This document shows positions 45,221 through 54,109 of a stretch of DNA of 64,000 bases, one piece after another. Within the stretch, counting starts at the first letter, position 1, and each line of letters opens with the position of its first letter. This DNA comes from Agaribacter marinus. GTDB taxonomy: Bacteria; Pseudomonadota; Gammaproteobacteria; Enterobacterales; Alteromonadaceae. The position numbers were made by a program, and so were the translations under genes. The DNA lies in contig NZ_BSOT01000002.1 of the NCBI RefSeq assembly GCF_030160655.1, forward strand, positions 124,001 to 188,000, in the 5' to 3' direction. The notes under the pieces are model-generated. The model had not been told where the DNA came from and ran no database searches. It saw nothing but the letters and a program-made list of their open reading frames with translations.

Positions 45221-45619
45221 TTAATTCGTATTTGCCTCAATGTGTTGCACAACATCTACGCGGAAGCCAGCCGGATCTTGTAACATAAAGTGTATTTGCC
45301 CCCAAACTTCCTGCTTTAGTGTCATTACAACGTCTAAACTCATTCTCTGCGCTTCAGCATACGCTTGCTCAGCATCTCTTACTTCCAATGAAATAACGTA
45401 TCCATCCTTAGACATCATCGCATGAAGAAACTCTGGCTGAGTCGCATGATTAGGCATTAAAAATCCCAACTGAGCGCCTGTGCTTGGGGATACAAGGTGC
45501 AAATAAAAATTGGGGTCAAAAAAGACAGCATTAAAACCAAAAACAGACTCATAAAATTGTTTTACGCTTTCTAAATCAGTCGTCACCATCACCGGAAACA
45601 TCGCTTCGATTTCTATCAT
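45221..45619 (-). CDS. VOC-family (glyoxalase/bleomycin-resistance-like) protein
   Basis: The 132-residue protein has a paired beta-alpha-beta-beta-beta fold: MFPVMVTTDLESVKQFYESVFGF at the N-terminus and HFMLQDPAGFRVDVVQHIE at the C-terminus. AGGAGA 8 nt before the ATG at 45619 supports this start. Substrate unknown. The AraC-type gene upstream on the same strand (26 bp before the in-frame ATG at 45640) may control this short run. Confidence 0.85.
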   Translation of the reverse strand: MIEIEAMFPVMVTTDLESVKQFYESVFGFNAVFFDPNFYLHLVSPSTGAQLGFLMPNHATQPEFLHAMMSKDGYVISLEVRDAEQAYAEAQRMSLDVVMTLKQEVWGQIHFMLQDPAGFRVDVVQHIEANTN

Positions 45620-45665
45620 TGAACTTTCTCCTACAATCATTTAATTAAGTAGATAATAGTATTGT

Positions 45666-46481
45666 TCAACCGTTAGCACGTTGATTGGATAAAACGGACA
45701 AATTTTTGAACTCAGTGGGAGTGAACCCAGACAAGCGCTTAAACTCTCTAATATAATGGGATTGGTCGTAATAATGAGCAGCCCAAGCGACATTTTTTTT
45801 ATCTACATCCATAGTATTAAGTGTCCCTTGAAAACGTAAGACTCTTGCAAAATCTTTCGGCGTTGCGCCTAAATATAATTGCGTCAAACGCCGAAGTTGT
45901 CGCGAAGACACGCCGAATTCAGAACACTGTTGATCCGACAGATTAATACAGGAAGTTGTATTGCGATGGCAATACCGGATGTAGTGAGCAACACGCATAT
46001 CGACAGTAGTACGCTTAACCACAGAAAGCAGCAGCGTAGACAAACATTTACAGCGCTCATCAAAACTCTGAGCTCTTTCAAGACGCTCAAAAGCGGTGTG
46101 CAACAAGGTATTTGACAATAAGTCCATCGCGTGAGCTACGCCATTGTTCAAACACCATTCACCTAATGGTACAGAAATTAAGCTCTGATGTCCTAGCACG
46201 CGAAAGCGAATACCAAAATACGATACCTGCCCGGCTAGCGTAAATTCGATTGGCGATAAAAACGGAGGAACAATAATATTGTCTTCAACGTTGTTTAGGT
46301 TAATTATCCAGTCCACACAGTTATCTGGCACACCGCGATAAGAAAACTGACCTGAGGGCACATTGAGTTGCCAAAAACTCTGCACCCAGTAATTTAGTGG
46401 CGATGGCGGTAAAAAATGCCTATATGCACCCGCTTGGGTGACACGACCTTGTTGTGGATCGTAATCTATATCCATTAGCAT
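45666..46481 (-). CDS. AraC-family regulator with DUF6597-type N-terminal domain
   Basis: The roughly 271-residue regulator has an N-terminal sensing domain (FLPPSPLNYWVQSFWQLN, then VPDNCVDWIINL) typical of DUF6597 AraC proteins. The C-terminal helix-turn-helix domain has FGVSSRQLRRLTQLYLG and YDQSHYIREFKRLSGFTP. GAGG upstream favours ATG 46481 (MLMDIDYD); the frame is open to 46586 with a hydrophobic leader that looks non-native. It heads the VOC-DUF1330-GFA run. Confidence 0.87.
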   Translation of the reverse strand: MLMDIDYDPQQGRVTQAGAYRHFLPPSPLNYWVQSFWQLNVPSGQFSYRGVPDNCVDWIINLNNVEDNIIVPPFLSPIEFTLAGQVSYFGIRFRVLGHQSLISVPLGEWCLNNGVAHAMDLLSNTLLHTAFERLERAQSFDERCKCLSTLLLSVVKRTTVDMRVAHYIRYCHRNTTSCINLSDQQCSEFGVSSRQLRRLTQLYLGATPKDFARVLRFQGTLNTMDVDKKNVAWAAHYYDQSHYIREFKRLSGFTPTEFKNLSVLSNQRANG

Positions 46482-46615
46482 GAATGTATTAGCCTCTTTG
46501 AACACATATGTAGCTGAATATTCCTGATAACTTAATGTCTGAATTATTACCAAAACTAGGCATATTACCTTACTATTAAACAACAAGCCGATTCTGATTA
46601 ACAGGCATTTTAGAC

Positions 46616-46987
46616 ATGACTACTGACTCCTCACAAATCAAAAACCAACCACAAGAAAAACGCTATCACTATTTACTCAAGCATGTAGTGGCCAACCAAG
46701 ATATTTGGATACTCACCGATGAACATGGATGCGTGATGCTAAATACTGAAGATGAGGACTGTGTACCTGTTTGGCCAAGTAAAGAATTTGCCGATGACTG
46801 GGCGACGGGAGACTGGGCGCATTGTAAACCACAAGCGATTCCCCTGAGCATTTGGCATGAGCGATGGACCGATGGCTTAGCGGATGACGACGTTTCTATT
46901 GCGGTGTTTCCCAACCCCGACGAAGATGGCTTAGTTATCTCTCCCGACGAATTTGATTACGAGTTAACGCACGTTCGTCAAAAATAA
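46616..46987 (+). CDS. DUF2750 family protein
   Basis: The 123-residue acidic protein matches DUF2750: RYHYLLKHVVANQDIWIL, VPVWPSKEFADDWATGDW and IAVFPNPDEDGLVISPDEFDYEL. Function unknown; cytoplasmic. It diverges from the AraC gene and converges with the next one across 5 bp. Confidence 0.85.
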   Translation: MTTDSSQIKNQPQEKRYHYLLKHVVANQDIWILTDEHGCVMLNTEDEDCVPVWPSKEFADDWATGDWAHCKPQAIPLSIWHERWTDGLADDDVSIAVFPNPDEDGLVISPDEFDYELTHVRQK

Positions 46988-46992
46988 TTTAC

Positions 46993-48249
46993 TTACGCGG
47001 CATGCAGTTTTCTGTACTCAGTCGGTGTTTTTCCCGTTTCTCGCTTAAATACTTTGTAAAACGATGAACGTGCGTTAAACCCGACTTCATATGCAATGTT
47101 CAACACACTGTCTTCATTTGCAATTATTTTTGGTTTGGCGGTTTCGATACGCCATTTATTGATGAAATCAAAAAAGTTTGTATCCATTGTTTCATTTAGC
47201 GTTTGAGAAATATAATTAGGTGATATCGCCACATGCCTGGCCAACTTATGCAATGAAATACTTGGATCTAAATGCAGTTCGTCTTCTATCATCGCTAGAT
47301 TTATCTTTTCTGCAATGCGCTTTGATTGTGCTTCTCCCAGTGCAGATCTCGCATACTTTTTATTTTGAGTATTCTGTTTTTGGTTTATATATTCTGTCGC
47401 CTGATGGTTAGATTCCTTTATAGTTGAGGTGTCCGTATCGTTGGTGCTCAGGCTGTCAATTGGTCTTATCTCTTCAGTGGCTTTTATTTCTAGTTGAGAA
47501 AGATAACGACCATCAAACCCTGGTTTTTGTCTAAGTCCCCATAGAGCAAATGTCCATACTAACGTAAGAGATAACAATGCCCCAAGTATTGAACCAAATA
47601 GATAGACGTTACCCAGCATATCAGCCAAGATCATGACCACCATACTTAACCAAGCTAAACCAACAACACCCAAAACCCAGTATACCCATGCGAGTTCGCG
47701 GTTTTCATTATTTGCAAAAAGTTGTTTTAATTGGCGCTGATATGCGAGTAAACGGCGCACTATTTTGACAGCATAAACACTCGACTGAACTAACCAAAAT
47801 AGTATGGATATGAAAACACTCATTACAACCACTAAAGGATAGCCACTGTTAATCTCTTGTCCTTCGACAAATATAGCGTGCTCTTCCGCGGTTGAAAGAT
47901 TTAACATCAATAAGCTTACGCCAAGCGCAAATACTAATGGGATGAAATGCAAACCATCTTGTTTTCGAAGTTGCCAAGGTGTTTGTGAGGTTAGGCCGCT
48001 AATGTATAACCATAAAATAGGCGAAATACTCAACCATGCAAACAAACTTAACGCAAAATAAGGGACTAAAAACGTTGGTGAAATTTTAGCAATCACTGGC
48101 GTGATGGCAATAATTCCGCTAACGAAGAAAAATAACGACAATGGGATATTCGAAGGATGCTTCATCGTTCGGCCAATCAGTAAAGTAATACACAATGCCG
48201 CTTGACCAACAGACATCATACTAACAGCCACTAAAACATGTTCGTTCAA
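46993..48249 (-). CDS. AraC-type HTH protein with seven-helix membrane N-terminus
   Basis: The roughly 418-residue protein has seven hydrophobic segments (about residues 10-235) followed by a cytoplasmic linker and a C-terminal AraC DNA-binding domain (SLHKLARHVAISPNYISQTLNE, then NIAYEVGFNARSSFYKVFKRETG). Such membrane-anchored AraC proteins sense signals in the membrane. A TTG at 48249 with GGAGAT 6 nt upstream is preferred. The frame is open back to 48351, but that would abut the divergent gene start at 48353. It probably regulates that divergent membrane-protein gene. Confidence 0.85.
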   Translation of the reverse strand: MNEHVLVAVSMMSVGQAALCITLLIGRTMKHPSNIPLSLFFFVSGIIAITPVIAKISPTFLVPYFALSLFAWLSISPILWLYISGLTSQTPWQLRKQDGLHFIPLVFALGVSLLMLNLSTAEEHAIFVEGQEINSGYPLVVVMSVFISILFWLVQSSVYAVKIVRRLLAYQRQLKQLFANNENRELAWVYWVLGVVGLAWLSMVVMILADMLGNVYLFGSILGALLSLTLVWTFALWGLRQKPGFDGRYLSQLEIKATEEIRPIDSLSTNDTDTSTIKESNHQATEYINQKQNTQNKKYARSALGEAQSKRIAEKINLAMIEDELHLDPSISLHKLARHVAISPNYISQTLNETMDTNFFDFINKWRIETAKPKIIANEDSVLNIAYEVGFNARSSFYKVFKRETGKTPTEYRKLHAA

Positions 48250-48352
48250 ATAAATATCTCCAAAAAAATGTCCGTTCTTACCCTCACGGACGACAACAGT
48301 CGCTCTACATTGCATTATTTGACTGTCCAAGTCGCAAAAAAAAGGATGCAAT

Positions 48353-49042
48353 ATGGAATTTTCAATAAGCTTAGTTTTTCACATTATTACCGGCAGTATC
48401 GCAGTTATAGCAGGCGTCATTGCACTCTTTGTAAAAAAAGGGAAAAAAACCCACCGACAATCTGGCCGTTGGTTCTTTTATAGCATGATCCTCATGGCAA
48501 TTACGGGTGCCATTCTATCGATTATCTTATCAATGCCGATCACATTCATTGGCAGTGTCCTCACTATTTATTTAATTGTGTCTTCTTGGACGTTGGTAAA
48601 AAACCCGCCAAACACAATTAGACAGTATGACTATATCTATCCAGTTGTTGGTCTAACTATTGCCGCAATCAGCGGGTACTTCGCTTACCAAGCCAATTTG
48701 TCACCCGACGGTTTATACTATAATTACCCGGCTGGCCCCTATCTTTTTATGGCTGTCCCCGCTAGCATTGCCACGTTATTTGACATCCGTATGCTAATCA
48801 CAAAAGGGCTTAAAGGACCAAGCCGCCTAGCCCGTCATTTATGGCGCATGTGCTTCTCGTTATTTATCGCTATTGGCTCATTTATGGAGCAAGGTTTAAA
48901 ATCGATAGACCTTTCACAATATGTTGACCAATGGCTCATTGACTTACCTTCCAACATCATCATCTTAGCCACCGTGTTTTACTTAGTAAAAGTGCACCTT
49001 GGCAAATGGTTAGCCCGCAAACGTTTACCAGAAGCAACGTAA
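48353..49042 (+). CDS. DUF2306-like multi-pass membrane protein
   Basis: The 229-residue protein has about seven hydrophobic segments with FHIITGSIAVIAGVIALFVKKGKKTH-type opening (GSIAVIAG, KKTHRQSGRWFFYSM) and a cytoplasmic ARHLWRMCFSLFIAIGSF segment, which fits DUF2306 proteins. AAGGATG lies before the ATG. It diverges from the AraC-type membrane regulator and is followed by a strong terminator after about 100 bp. Function unknown. Confidence 0.75.
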   Translation: MEFSISLVFHIITGSIAVIAGVIALFVKKGKKTHRQSGRWFFYSMILMAITGAILSIILSMPITFIGSVLTIYLIVSSWTLVKNPPNTIRQYDYIYPVVGLTIAAISGYFAYQANLSPDGLYYNYPAGPYLFMAVPASIATLFDIRMLITKGLKGPSRLARHLWRMCFSLFIAIGSFMEQGLKSIDLSQYVDQWLIDLPSNIIILATVFYLVKVHLGKWLARKRLPEAT

Positions 49043-49145
49043 ACCATGTTAAACACTTTGCATTTTATTGTTAAATTTTAAGATATCCTAAACCATAAAT
49101 CATGTGTTGTTAACAATAAACAAATACTTAAAATTCTCTATCTAA

Positions 49146-49193
49146 TTAGGGCGTGTTGCTTTTCGCGGGGCAACACGCCCTAACATTTTTTTT
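49146..49193 (+). terminator. Strong intrinsic terminator
   Basis: TTAGGGCGTGTTGC (49146-49159) pairs perfectly with GCAACACGCCCTAA (49170-49183) around a 10-nt loop, followed by CATTTTTTTT. It ends transcription from the DUF2306-like gene. The rest of 49043-49455 is AT-rich and shows no gene; it holds the promoter region of the next lipoprotein gene. Confidence 0.93.
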
Positions 49194-49455
49194 CGAGCGA
49201 CTTAAACCATTCAATCACCTGCGTCGACTAAGATTTATACGAGCACAATGCATAAATCTCAAAATGTAATCAATTTGCTCAATTTTTCGTTATTTTGACA
49301 AAAACAACATTGCTAAAACAACCGTAAGAAACACTAACCACTTGTTTTTAAGGTAAATTTATTGTTGGTATACCAAATGCTATATACGACCAATATTAGC
49401 TTAAAACTAGTTGAACAAAACCAACACCGCGTTAGAAATTAAAAAGGATGATCAA

Positions 49456-50223
49456 ATGATTCGCCAAACAAAAACACCAGTATTTACTTTTATTTCAGCT
49501 GTTGTCGCCAGCTTTTTGCTTGCTGGATGTGTTATTCACGTAGGTGCATCTGACTACGAAGACAATCATGAAAAGAAGCATTATTACAAATCAAGCAATA
49601 GTTATACGAGCGCAAACAAGAGTGTGAACGTACAGGACGGTGTTACTACAGATGAAATATCGAGCACAAATGGTAGTGTGCGCGTAGGCAATCGAGTAAC
49701 GGCCAAAGAAATCACTTCAAATAACGGTTCCCTAGATATTGGCGACGATGTTACTGCGGACGAAATATCCAGTGTGAACGGTACAATCAGAATAGGTGAA
49801 GGCGCTTCAATTGCCAGGAATATAGAAGGCGTGAACGGAAAAGTCGTTATTGATGACAACGCCAGCGTTGGTCAAAACATTGAAACAATTAACGGCAAAA
49901 TAAAAGTTGGCAACAATAGTAAAGTAAAAGGAAAAATAGAAACGGTAAATGGCTCAATTGAGCTTAGCGGCACAACCGTTGATAAGAACATTGAAACGGT
50001 AAATGGCAATATTTATGTGCAAAACGGCAGTCATGTTAAAGGTGACATCATTTTAAGTGGCAAACGAAAACGCAATAGCAGTTGGTACAACAAACCATCT
50101 AAGGTTGTCATCGACAGTTCATCAAGCGTTGACGGCAAGATCATTGTGTATCGTGAAGTTGAGTTCGAATTTGATGATGAATCGCTCATGAGTAAAGTGG
50201 AAAGGCGCTACGAAGCACTTTAG
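49456..50223 (+). CDS. Lipoprotein with tandem beta-helix repeats
   Basis: The 255-residue protein has a lipoprotein signal (lipobox LLAGC) and then about seven tandem 17-19-residue units, each with an NG turn. Unit cores read SSTNGSVRVG, TSNNGSLDIG, SSVNGTIRIG, EGVNGKVVID, ETINGKIKVG, ETVNGSIELS and ETVNGNIYVQ. The regular spacing indicates a right-handed beta-helix like bactofilins or polymer-forming proteins, but exported. It ends with a long acidic/basic tail. AAGGAT supports ATG 49456. Possibly an envelope scaffold. Function unknown; it has its own terminator-bounded unit. Confidence 0.8.
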   Translation: MIRQTKTPVFTFISAVVASFLLAGCVIHVGASDYEDNHEKKHYYKSSNSYTSANKSVNVQDGVTTDEISSTNGSVRVGNRVTAKEITSNNGSLDIGDDVTADEISSVNGTIRIGEGASIARNIEGVNGKVVIDDNASVGQNIETINGKIKVGNNSKVKGKIETVNGSIELSGTTVDKNIETVNGNIYVQNGSHVKGDIILSGKRKRNSSWYNKPSKVVIDSSSSVDGKIIVYREVEFEFDDESLMSKVERRYEAL

Positions 50224-50241
50224 AGATTTACTTTTCCTACC

Positions 50242-50303
50242 CGGCAGCGCTTAGTCTTTATGGCATAAAAGCCAACAGTCAGATTAAGTACCTGCCGTTT
50301 TTA
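50242..50303 (+). terminator. Probable terminator after the beta-helix lipoprotein
   Basis: CGGCAG (50242-50247) can pair with CTGCCG (50292-50297) in a long, imperfect stem with further pairing inside (TTA/TAA region), followed directly by T5. It lies between the convergent lipoprotein and dgt genes. Confidence 0.5.
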
Positions 50304-50331
50304 TTGGCACTCAAAAGATTGATTCATTCGG

Positions 50332-51771
50332 TCACATGCTAACGTATAATGCGCAGTAGTCGTCGTAAGCAAAGTGGTCTGTCATGCCACTCACGTTATC
50401 TTGTAGCATCCGACAACGATAATAAAATTCATCTTCTGGCGATACTTCAACAGCCGCCTTATATGCATTAACGTGTTTATTTGCGACCTTATTTAAGAGT
50501 CGTTTTTCAAGCGAAAATGCGCACTTTCCTTCAAACAAAGATGCAAACTGGCGCTGGCTGAGACGAAGTATTTTTCCATACTTGTTTAATAGGCCAGTAA
50601 TAATCTGATATCCCTGTAGCTCACTTTGTTCGACTTCGTGGTGGCTAAAAGCATACTCAAATGCAACTGCTTTAAACGCAGCAGATATAGCATGCGCCAT
50701 AGATTTGTCTTCCAAGAGCGCAGCGTTAAAACGACCGTGATAACAATCTTCGATGTTGTCAATAAAGCGCTTCGCCGCGTGCTCAACCATCGTATGCTGA
50801 GAATTTACACGCAAGGTGACAAAGTATTCGCTATTGGTAACAATTTTGTTTTCATTCGCTTTTTTAAGCGCTCGGGTAACAATTGATTCCATCCGCTTTA
50901 GCGAAGACACATCGTTAATGCCAAAATCTTCAGTAATATCTTTGTAGCGCAATAACAATTTAGATGACAAGGTATCAATAGACATGATGCCTTTTTCAAC
51001 GGCATCTTCTAAATCAGCAATACAATATGCAATATCGTCCGCCGCTTCCATAATATAAGACACCGGATGTCGGCATCCGACATCGATGTTTAAGGCCTGT
51101 TGAATATCTTGCACTAAGGGTTTTTCTGATAAATAGTAACCAGGCTTTTTCTGGAGATAATTAGCTTCGGGCTTTGGCTCAGAAGCACATCGAGTATACT
51201 TCAAGATGCCGGCGATTTGCGTATAAGTTAAGTTTAGCGATTGTAAGCTATGTACAATCCGAATAGCTTGGGCATTGCCTTCAAAACTAACTAAATCTTG
51301 CTTTTGCGCCGCACTCAAATGACTGCCTGACTCGGCAATTAGCTCATCTAAATGCTGTGTAAACCAGCTGACAATTGTATCTTCACCAAAGTGACCATAT
51401 GGCGGATTGCCGACGTCATGCAACAAACAAGACATTTCAACAACCGTTTCAAAAATGCGCGCTAAGCCATCTAATCCATATTGATGTTGTAATGTTAACG
51501 GCAATTCAGCAAACACTTTGCGCGTGATGTAACGTCCGACTTGCATCACTTCCAGCGAGTGAGTAAGGCGGCTACGCACGGCAGCATTGCGCTCAAGCGG
51601 AAACACTTGCGTTTTTTGCTGTAAACGACGAATAGCTACAGAATTTAAAATGCGGCCACGATCACTTTCATAAGCACGCTCAAGAGATTCAATAGAAACA
51701 TCGCTATTTCGTTTTGCACTTTGCAACGCGCGCTCTGGGAGAAATTTAGTTCGGAAGTTAATAGTCAACAT
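50332..51771 (-). CDS. dgt: Deoxyguanosinetriphosphate triphosphohydrolase
   Basis: The 479-residue HD-domain enzyme hydrolyses dGTP (and possibly other dNTPs) to the nucleoside and triphosphate. It has RLQQKTQVFPL, SRLTHSLEVMQVGR, the metal motif CLLHDVGNPPYGHFGE and AADDIAYCIADLEDA. Length is close to E. coli Dgt (505 aa). A dgt enzyme can also protect against phage by limiting dNTPs, but nothing here points to defence. Single gene; about 175 bp separate it from the next one. Confidence 0.95.
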   Translation of the reverse strand: MLTINFRTKFLPERALQSAKRNSDVSIESLERAYESDRGRILNSVAIRRLQQKTQVFPLERNAAVRSRLTHSLEVMQVGRYITRKVFAELPLTLQHQYGLDGLARIFETVVEMSCLLHDVGNPPYGHFGEDTIVSWFTQHLDELIAESGSHLSAAQKQDLVSFEGNAQAIRIVHSLQSLNLTYTQIAGILKYTRCASEPKPEANYLQKKPGYYLSEKPLVQDIQQALNIDVGCRHPVSYIMEAADDIAYCIADLEDAVEKGIMSIDTLSSKLLLRYKDITEDFGINDVSSLKRMESIVTRALKKANENKIVTNSEYFVTLRVNSQHTMVEHAAKRFIDNIEDCYHGRFNAALLEDKSMAHAISAAFKAVAFEYAFSHHEVEQSELQGYQIITGLLNKYGKILRLSQRQFASLFEGKCAFSLEKRLLNKVANKHVNAYKAAVEVSPEDEFYYRCRMLQDNVSGMTDHFAYDDYCALYVSM

Positions 51772-51948
51772 TTAAGCGTATTTAATAATTTAGCAGCAAC
51801 AATAGCAAAAATCCCTTACTAGGTATTGTACTTCAACACTATAAAAATCTAAAACCAGATAAATGAGAGCTGTTTCACCGTAAAGTTGTAGTGTTTGACG
51901 AAATAAATGAAAATTTTATTTTTTGGGGTTCTTCTATAGGAGATTACG

Positions 51949-52266
51949 TTGAATAGAAAACTTGAACGACATGCAATAAGTATCTCAGTCCTTACTTTGA
52001 GCCTTATACTGCTGATTTATACAGAATACTCAGAATTTAGATACATAGCCCTTTTAGGCTTGGCATCTTCGCTATTTTTGTTTCTGGGCAGCCAAGACAC
52101 ATCAAGTAATTACTACAAAGTAGGAAAATACTTGATGTGGTTGCAAATGCTTGGTTTTTTCACAATCATTAGTCTCAAGATTGGATTCATCGGGATTGTA
52201 TTAGGTATAGTTTGCGCAGCAATAACCTACTATGTGCTTAGAATAATAGACAACGCACCTAAATGA
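51949..52266 (+). CDS. Small membrane protein, unknown
   Basis: The 105-residue protein has about four hydrophobic segments covering most of its length (LTLSLILLIY, IALLGLASSLFLFL, MWLQMLGFFTIISLKIGFIG and VLGIVCAAITYYVL). It starts with TTG; AGGAG 5-7 nt upstream gives good support. No family recognised. It diverges from dgt and converges with ilvE. Confidence 0.65.
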   Translation: MNRKLERHAISISVLTLSLILLIYTEYSEFRYIALLGLASSLFLFLGSQDTSSNYYKVGKYLMWLQMLGFFTIISLKIGFIGIVLGIVCAAITYYVLRIIDNAPK

Positions 52267-52344
52267 CGTGAACGACAGCTCAAACGAAACAACTACTTGG
52301 ATGATTCCACTTGCAGTACCACTAATGCCTGTTTAAGCACTTAG

Positions 52345-53340
52345 TTAGACTTGAACCAACCAACCATGCTTATCTTCTGCATTACCCCATTGGATATCAT
52401 TGAGTGCGTGTCTTAGCTTCGTTGTTGTCGCACCTGCTTCACCGCTTCCTACCGTATATTCTTTATTGTTGTAAATGAATGTACCTACTGGGGTTAATAC
52501 AGCAGCGGTGCCAGACAAGGCGGCTTCTACATTAGGTTTAGCAGCACGTTCCAATAATTCGTCGACAGTAATATCTCTTTCACTCACTGTCATACCCATA
52601 TCTGAGGCAATGGTAAGTATCGAGTCGCGAGTTACGCCGTGTAAAAAACTAGTATCAAGTCCTTTAGTAATAACTTCATTGCCGTCAATAAGAATAAAAT
52701 TTGCCGCGCCAGTTTCCTGTACGTCACCATTTGGGCAAAATAGGATTTGATCAGCCTGTACATCGTCCTTTGCTGACAGAATAGGCCCTAGTGCACTTGC
52801 GTAGTTCCCACCACTTTTTATCATACCCATGTGCGGCGCACAGCGCATGCCGGTTTCATCCAACAACACACGTAGTGGTTTTGCACCACCTGCAAAATAA
52901 TCACCAACCGGCGATAACAGAACATACAACAAAGAACTTGACGAGGGGGCAGCCGCTTTACCAATAGAAGCTTCAGTCCCAATGTGCGTCGGTCTTACAT
53001 ACATAGATCCCGGCGGCGCAGGTACTTCATCTGCGTATTGGCGTACAATATTGACGATCATTTCTTCAACTTGCTTTGCGTCGAATGCTGGTAACTTTAA
53101 AAGTTCGCTACTTTGCTGGAAACGTTTGACGTTTTGATCCATACGAAAAAGGTAAATTCCACCGTCTTTGTGTCTGAACGCTTTCAAACCTTCAAAACAA
53201 GTACTTGAATAGTGCAAGACATGTGCGCCGGGGTGCATGGGAATGCTATCGGAAGGCACATTTTTTGTGCTAGTCCATTCACCATTTTCAAATTTGGTTA
53301 TTGCCATTTCAGGCATAAATACTGTACCAAACGCCGCCAT
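52345..53340 (-). CDS. ilvE: Branched-chain amino acid aminotransferase (type II)
   Basis: The 331-residue fold-type IV PLP enzyme interconverts Val/Leu/Ile and their 2-oxo acids. It has ALH-like HVLHYSSTCFEGLKAFRH, SMYVRPTHIGTE, the PLP lysine in GMIKSGGNYASALGP, and ETGAANFILID. Length and LLYVLLSPVGDYF fit the longer class-II IlvE. It is not next to other ilv genes. A type-2 leuA appears about 9 kb away, but cotranscription is not possible. Confidence 0.95.
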   Translation of the reverse strand: MAAFGTVFMPEMAITKFENGEWTSTKNVPSDSIPMHPGAHVLHYSSTCFEGLKAFRHKDGGIYLFRMDQNVKRFQQSSELLKLPAFDAKQVEEMIVNIVRQYADEVPAPPGSMYVRPTHIGTEASIGKAAAPSSSSLLYVLLSPVGDYFAGGAKPLRVLLDETGMRCAPHMGMIKSGGNYASALGPILSAKDDVQADQILFCPNGDVQETGAANFILIDGNEVITKGLDTSFLHGVTRDSILTIASDMGMTVSERDITVDELLERAAKPNVEAALSGTAAVLTPVGTFIYNNKEYTVGSGEAGATTTKLRHALNDIQWGNAEDKHGWLVQV

Positions 53341-54109
53341 TACTCTTTCCTAATAGTTATCAGGCCTTAGAATAAGCACCTGAAAAAATGATTTAATTCA
53401 TGGACGGAAGAATAAACGCTAATTCGAGCGCTTACAACCATAGTGTCACGTTATTTATGCGATATTTAGAGCGGCGAGTTTAAAAACTGACTAAGAAGAT
53501 AACGATGAAGTATTTTGAAGGTGTTATATTAATCTAACGTCAAAAAGCTTCGCTATTTCAATACGGGTTTCCAGTAGGGACAGGTAATCTCTTAAACTAG
53601 CAAGCAAAGCGCGTAGCAATACTAAATCAGACGCTTAGACTCGCATGCATTTGGTGCCAAACATCGACTCGTTAGTACAGCCATGAGTTAATTTAGAAAA
53701 TGAATCAAAAGCGAAACCTGGTAGAGCCACAAAAAAATCCAATAGCGTCTCGGCAAGTATTGCTGCATCAAACAAATTAGTTGGTAAGCATGATGAGAAA
53801 AATATTGAGTTTTATTGAAGCGCATATGCTTTATAGTCAAGGTTGCGGTTTTATCGATTTATCTTTACTTGCCTCAACTATATATTAGAGAAAGAAGCAA
53901 AAAATATAGAATACGAACGCAGTGGTTACCACACTAAAAACGTCTAATGATCTTATTTAATCGCTCTTGTGTTGGTTTATAACCTTTATTGGTTGTATGC
54001 GTTCTCATTGAATCGGCAAAATGCACTTACATCAGTATTGGCAGAGGCAAAAGTGCCGCACGCATCTATTTGTTGTATATTGTTCAGTAGATATATATTG
54101 TCAGAGACC
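53341..54109. other. Gene-poor stretch between ilvE and DUF1801 gene
   Basis: About 770 bp carry no convincing gene on either strand. The only protein-like remains are a 32-codon frame resembling the end of a VapC toxin (listed separately) and a short minus-strand frame near 53.5-53.65 kb. No tRNA, insertion-sequence ends or long inverted repeats were seen. It looks like decayed accessory DNA plus the ilvE promoter region at its left end. Confidence 0.5.
53790..53888 (+). pseudogene. Possible VapC (PIN-domain toxin) C-terminal remnant
   Basis: The 32-codon frame encodes RKILSFIEAHMLYSQGCGF followed by IDLSLLASTIY and a stop. This resembles the VapC region in which a helix ending in EEH.LYG leads to GIGW(V/I)DAHLLAS with a conserved catalytic Asp. 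The expected following LWT.DKRL segment is missing and no N-terminal PIN part or VapB gene is found upstream, so the toxin would be inactive. Short match; chance similarity is possible. Confidence 0.4.

Noticed and set aside
42858-49042. Integron cassette array
   Set aside because: Gene types fit, but gaps vary, both strands are used, and no attC-like inverted pairs (GTTAGGC/GCCTAAC type) or integrase were found.
50332-51771. dgt as a phage-defence gene
   Set aside because: Dgt is a housekeeping dGTPase and no defence neighbours are present.
53534-53650. Short minus-strand frame with a leucine-rich LLASLRDYLSLLETRIE segment
   Set aside because: About 31-36 codons; it recalls YqjE/holin-like helices but has no good start or membrane segments and could be chance.
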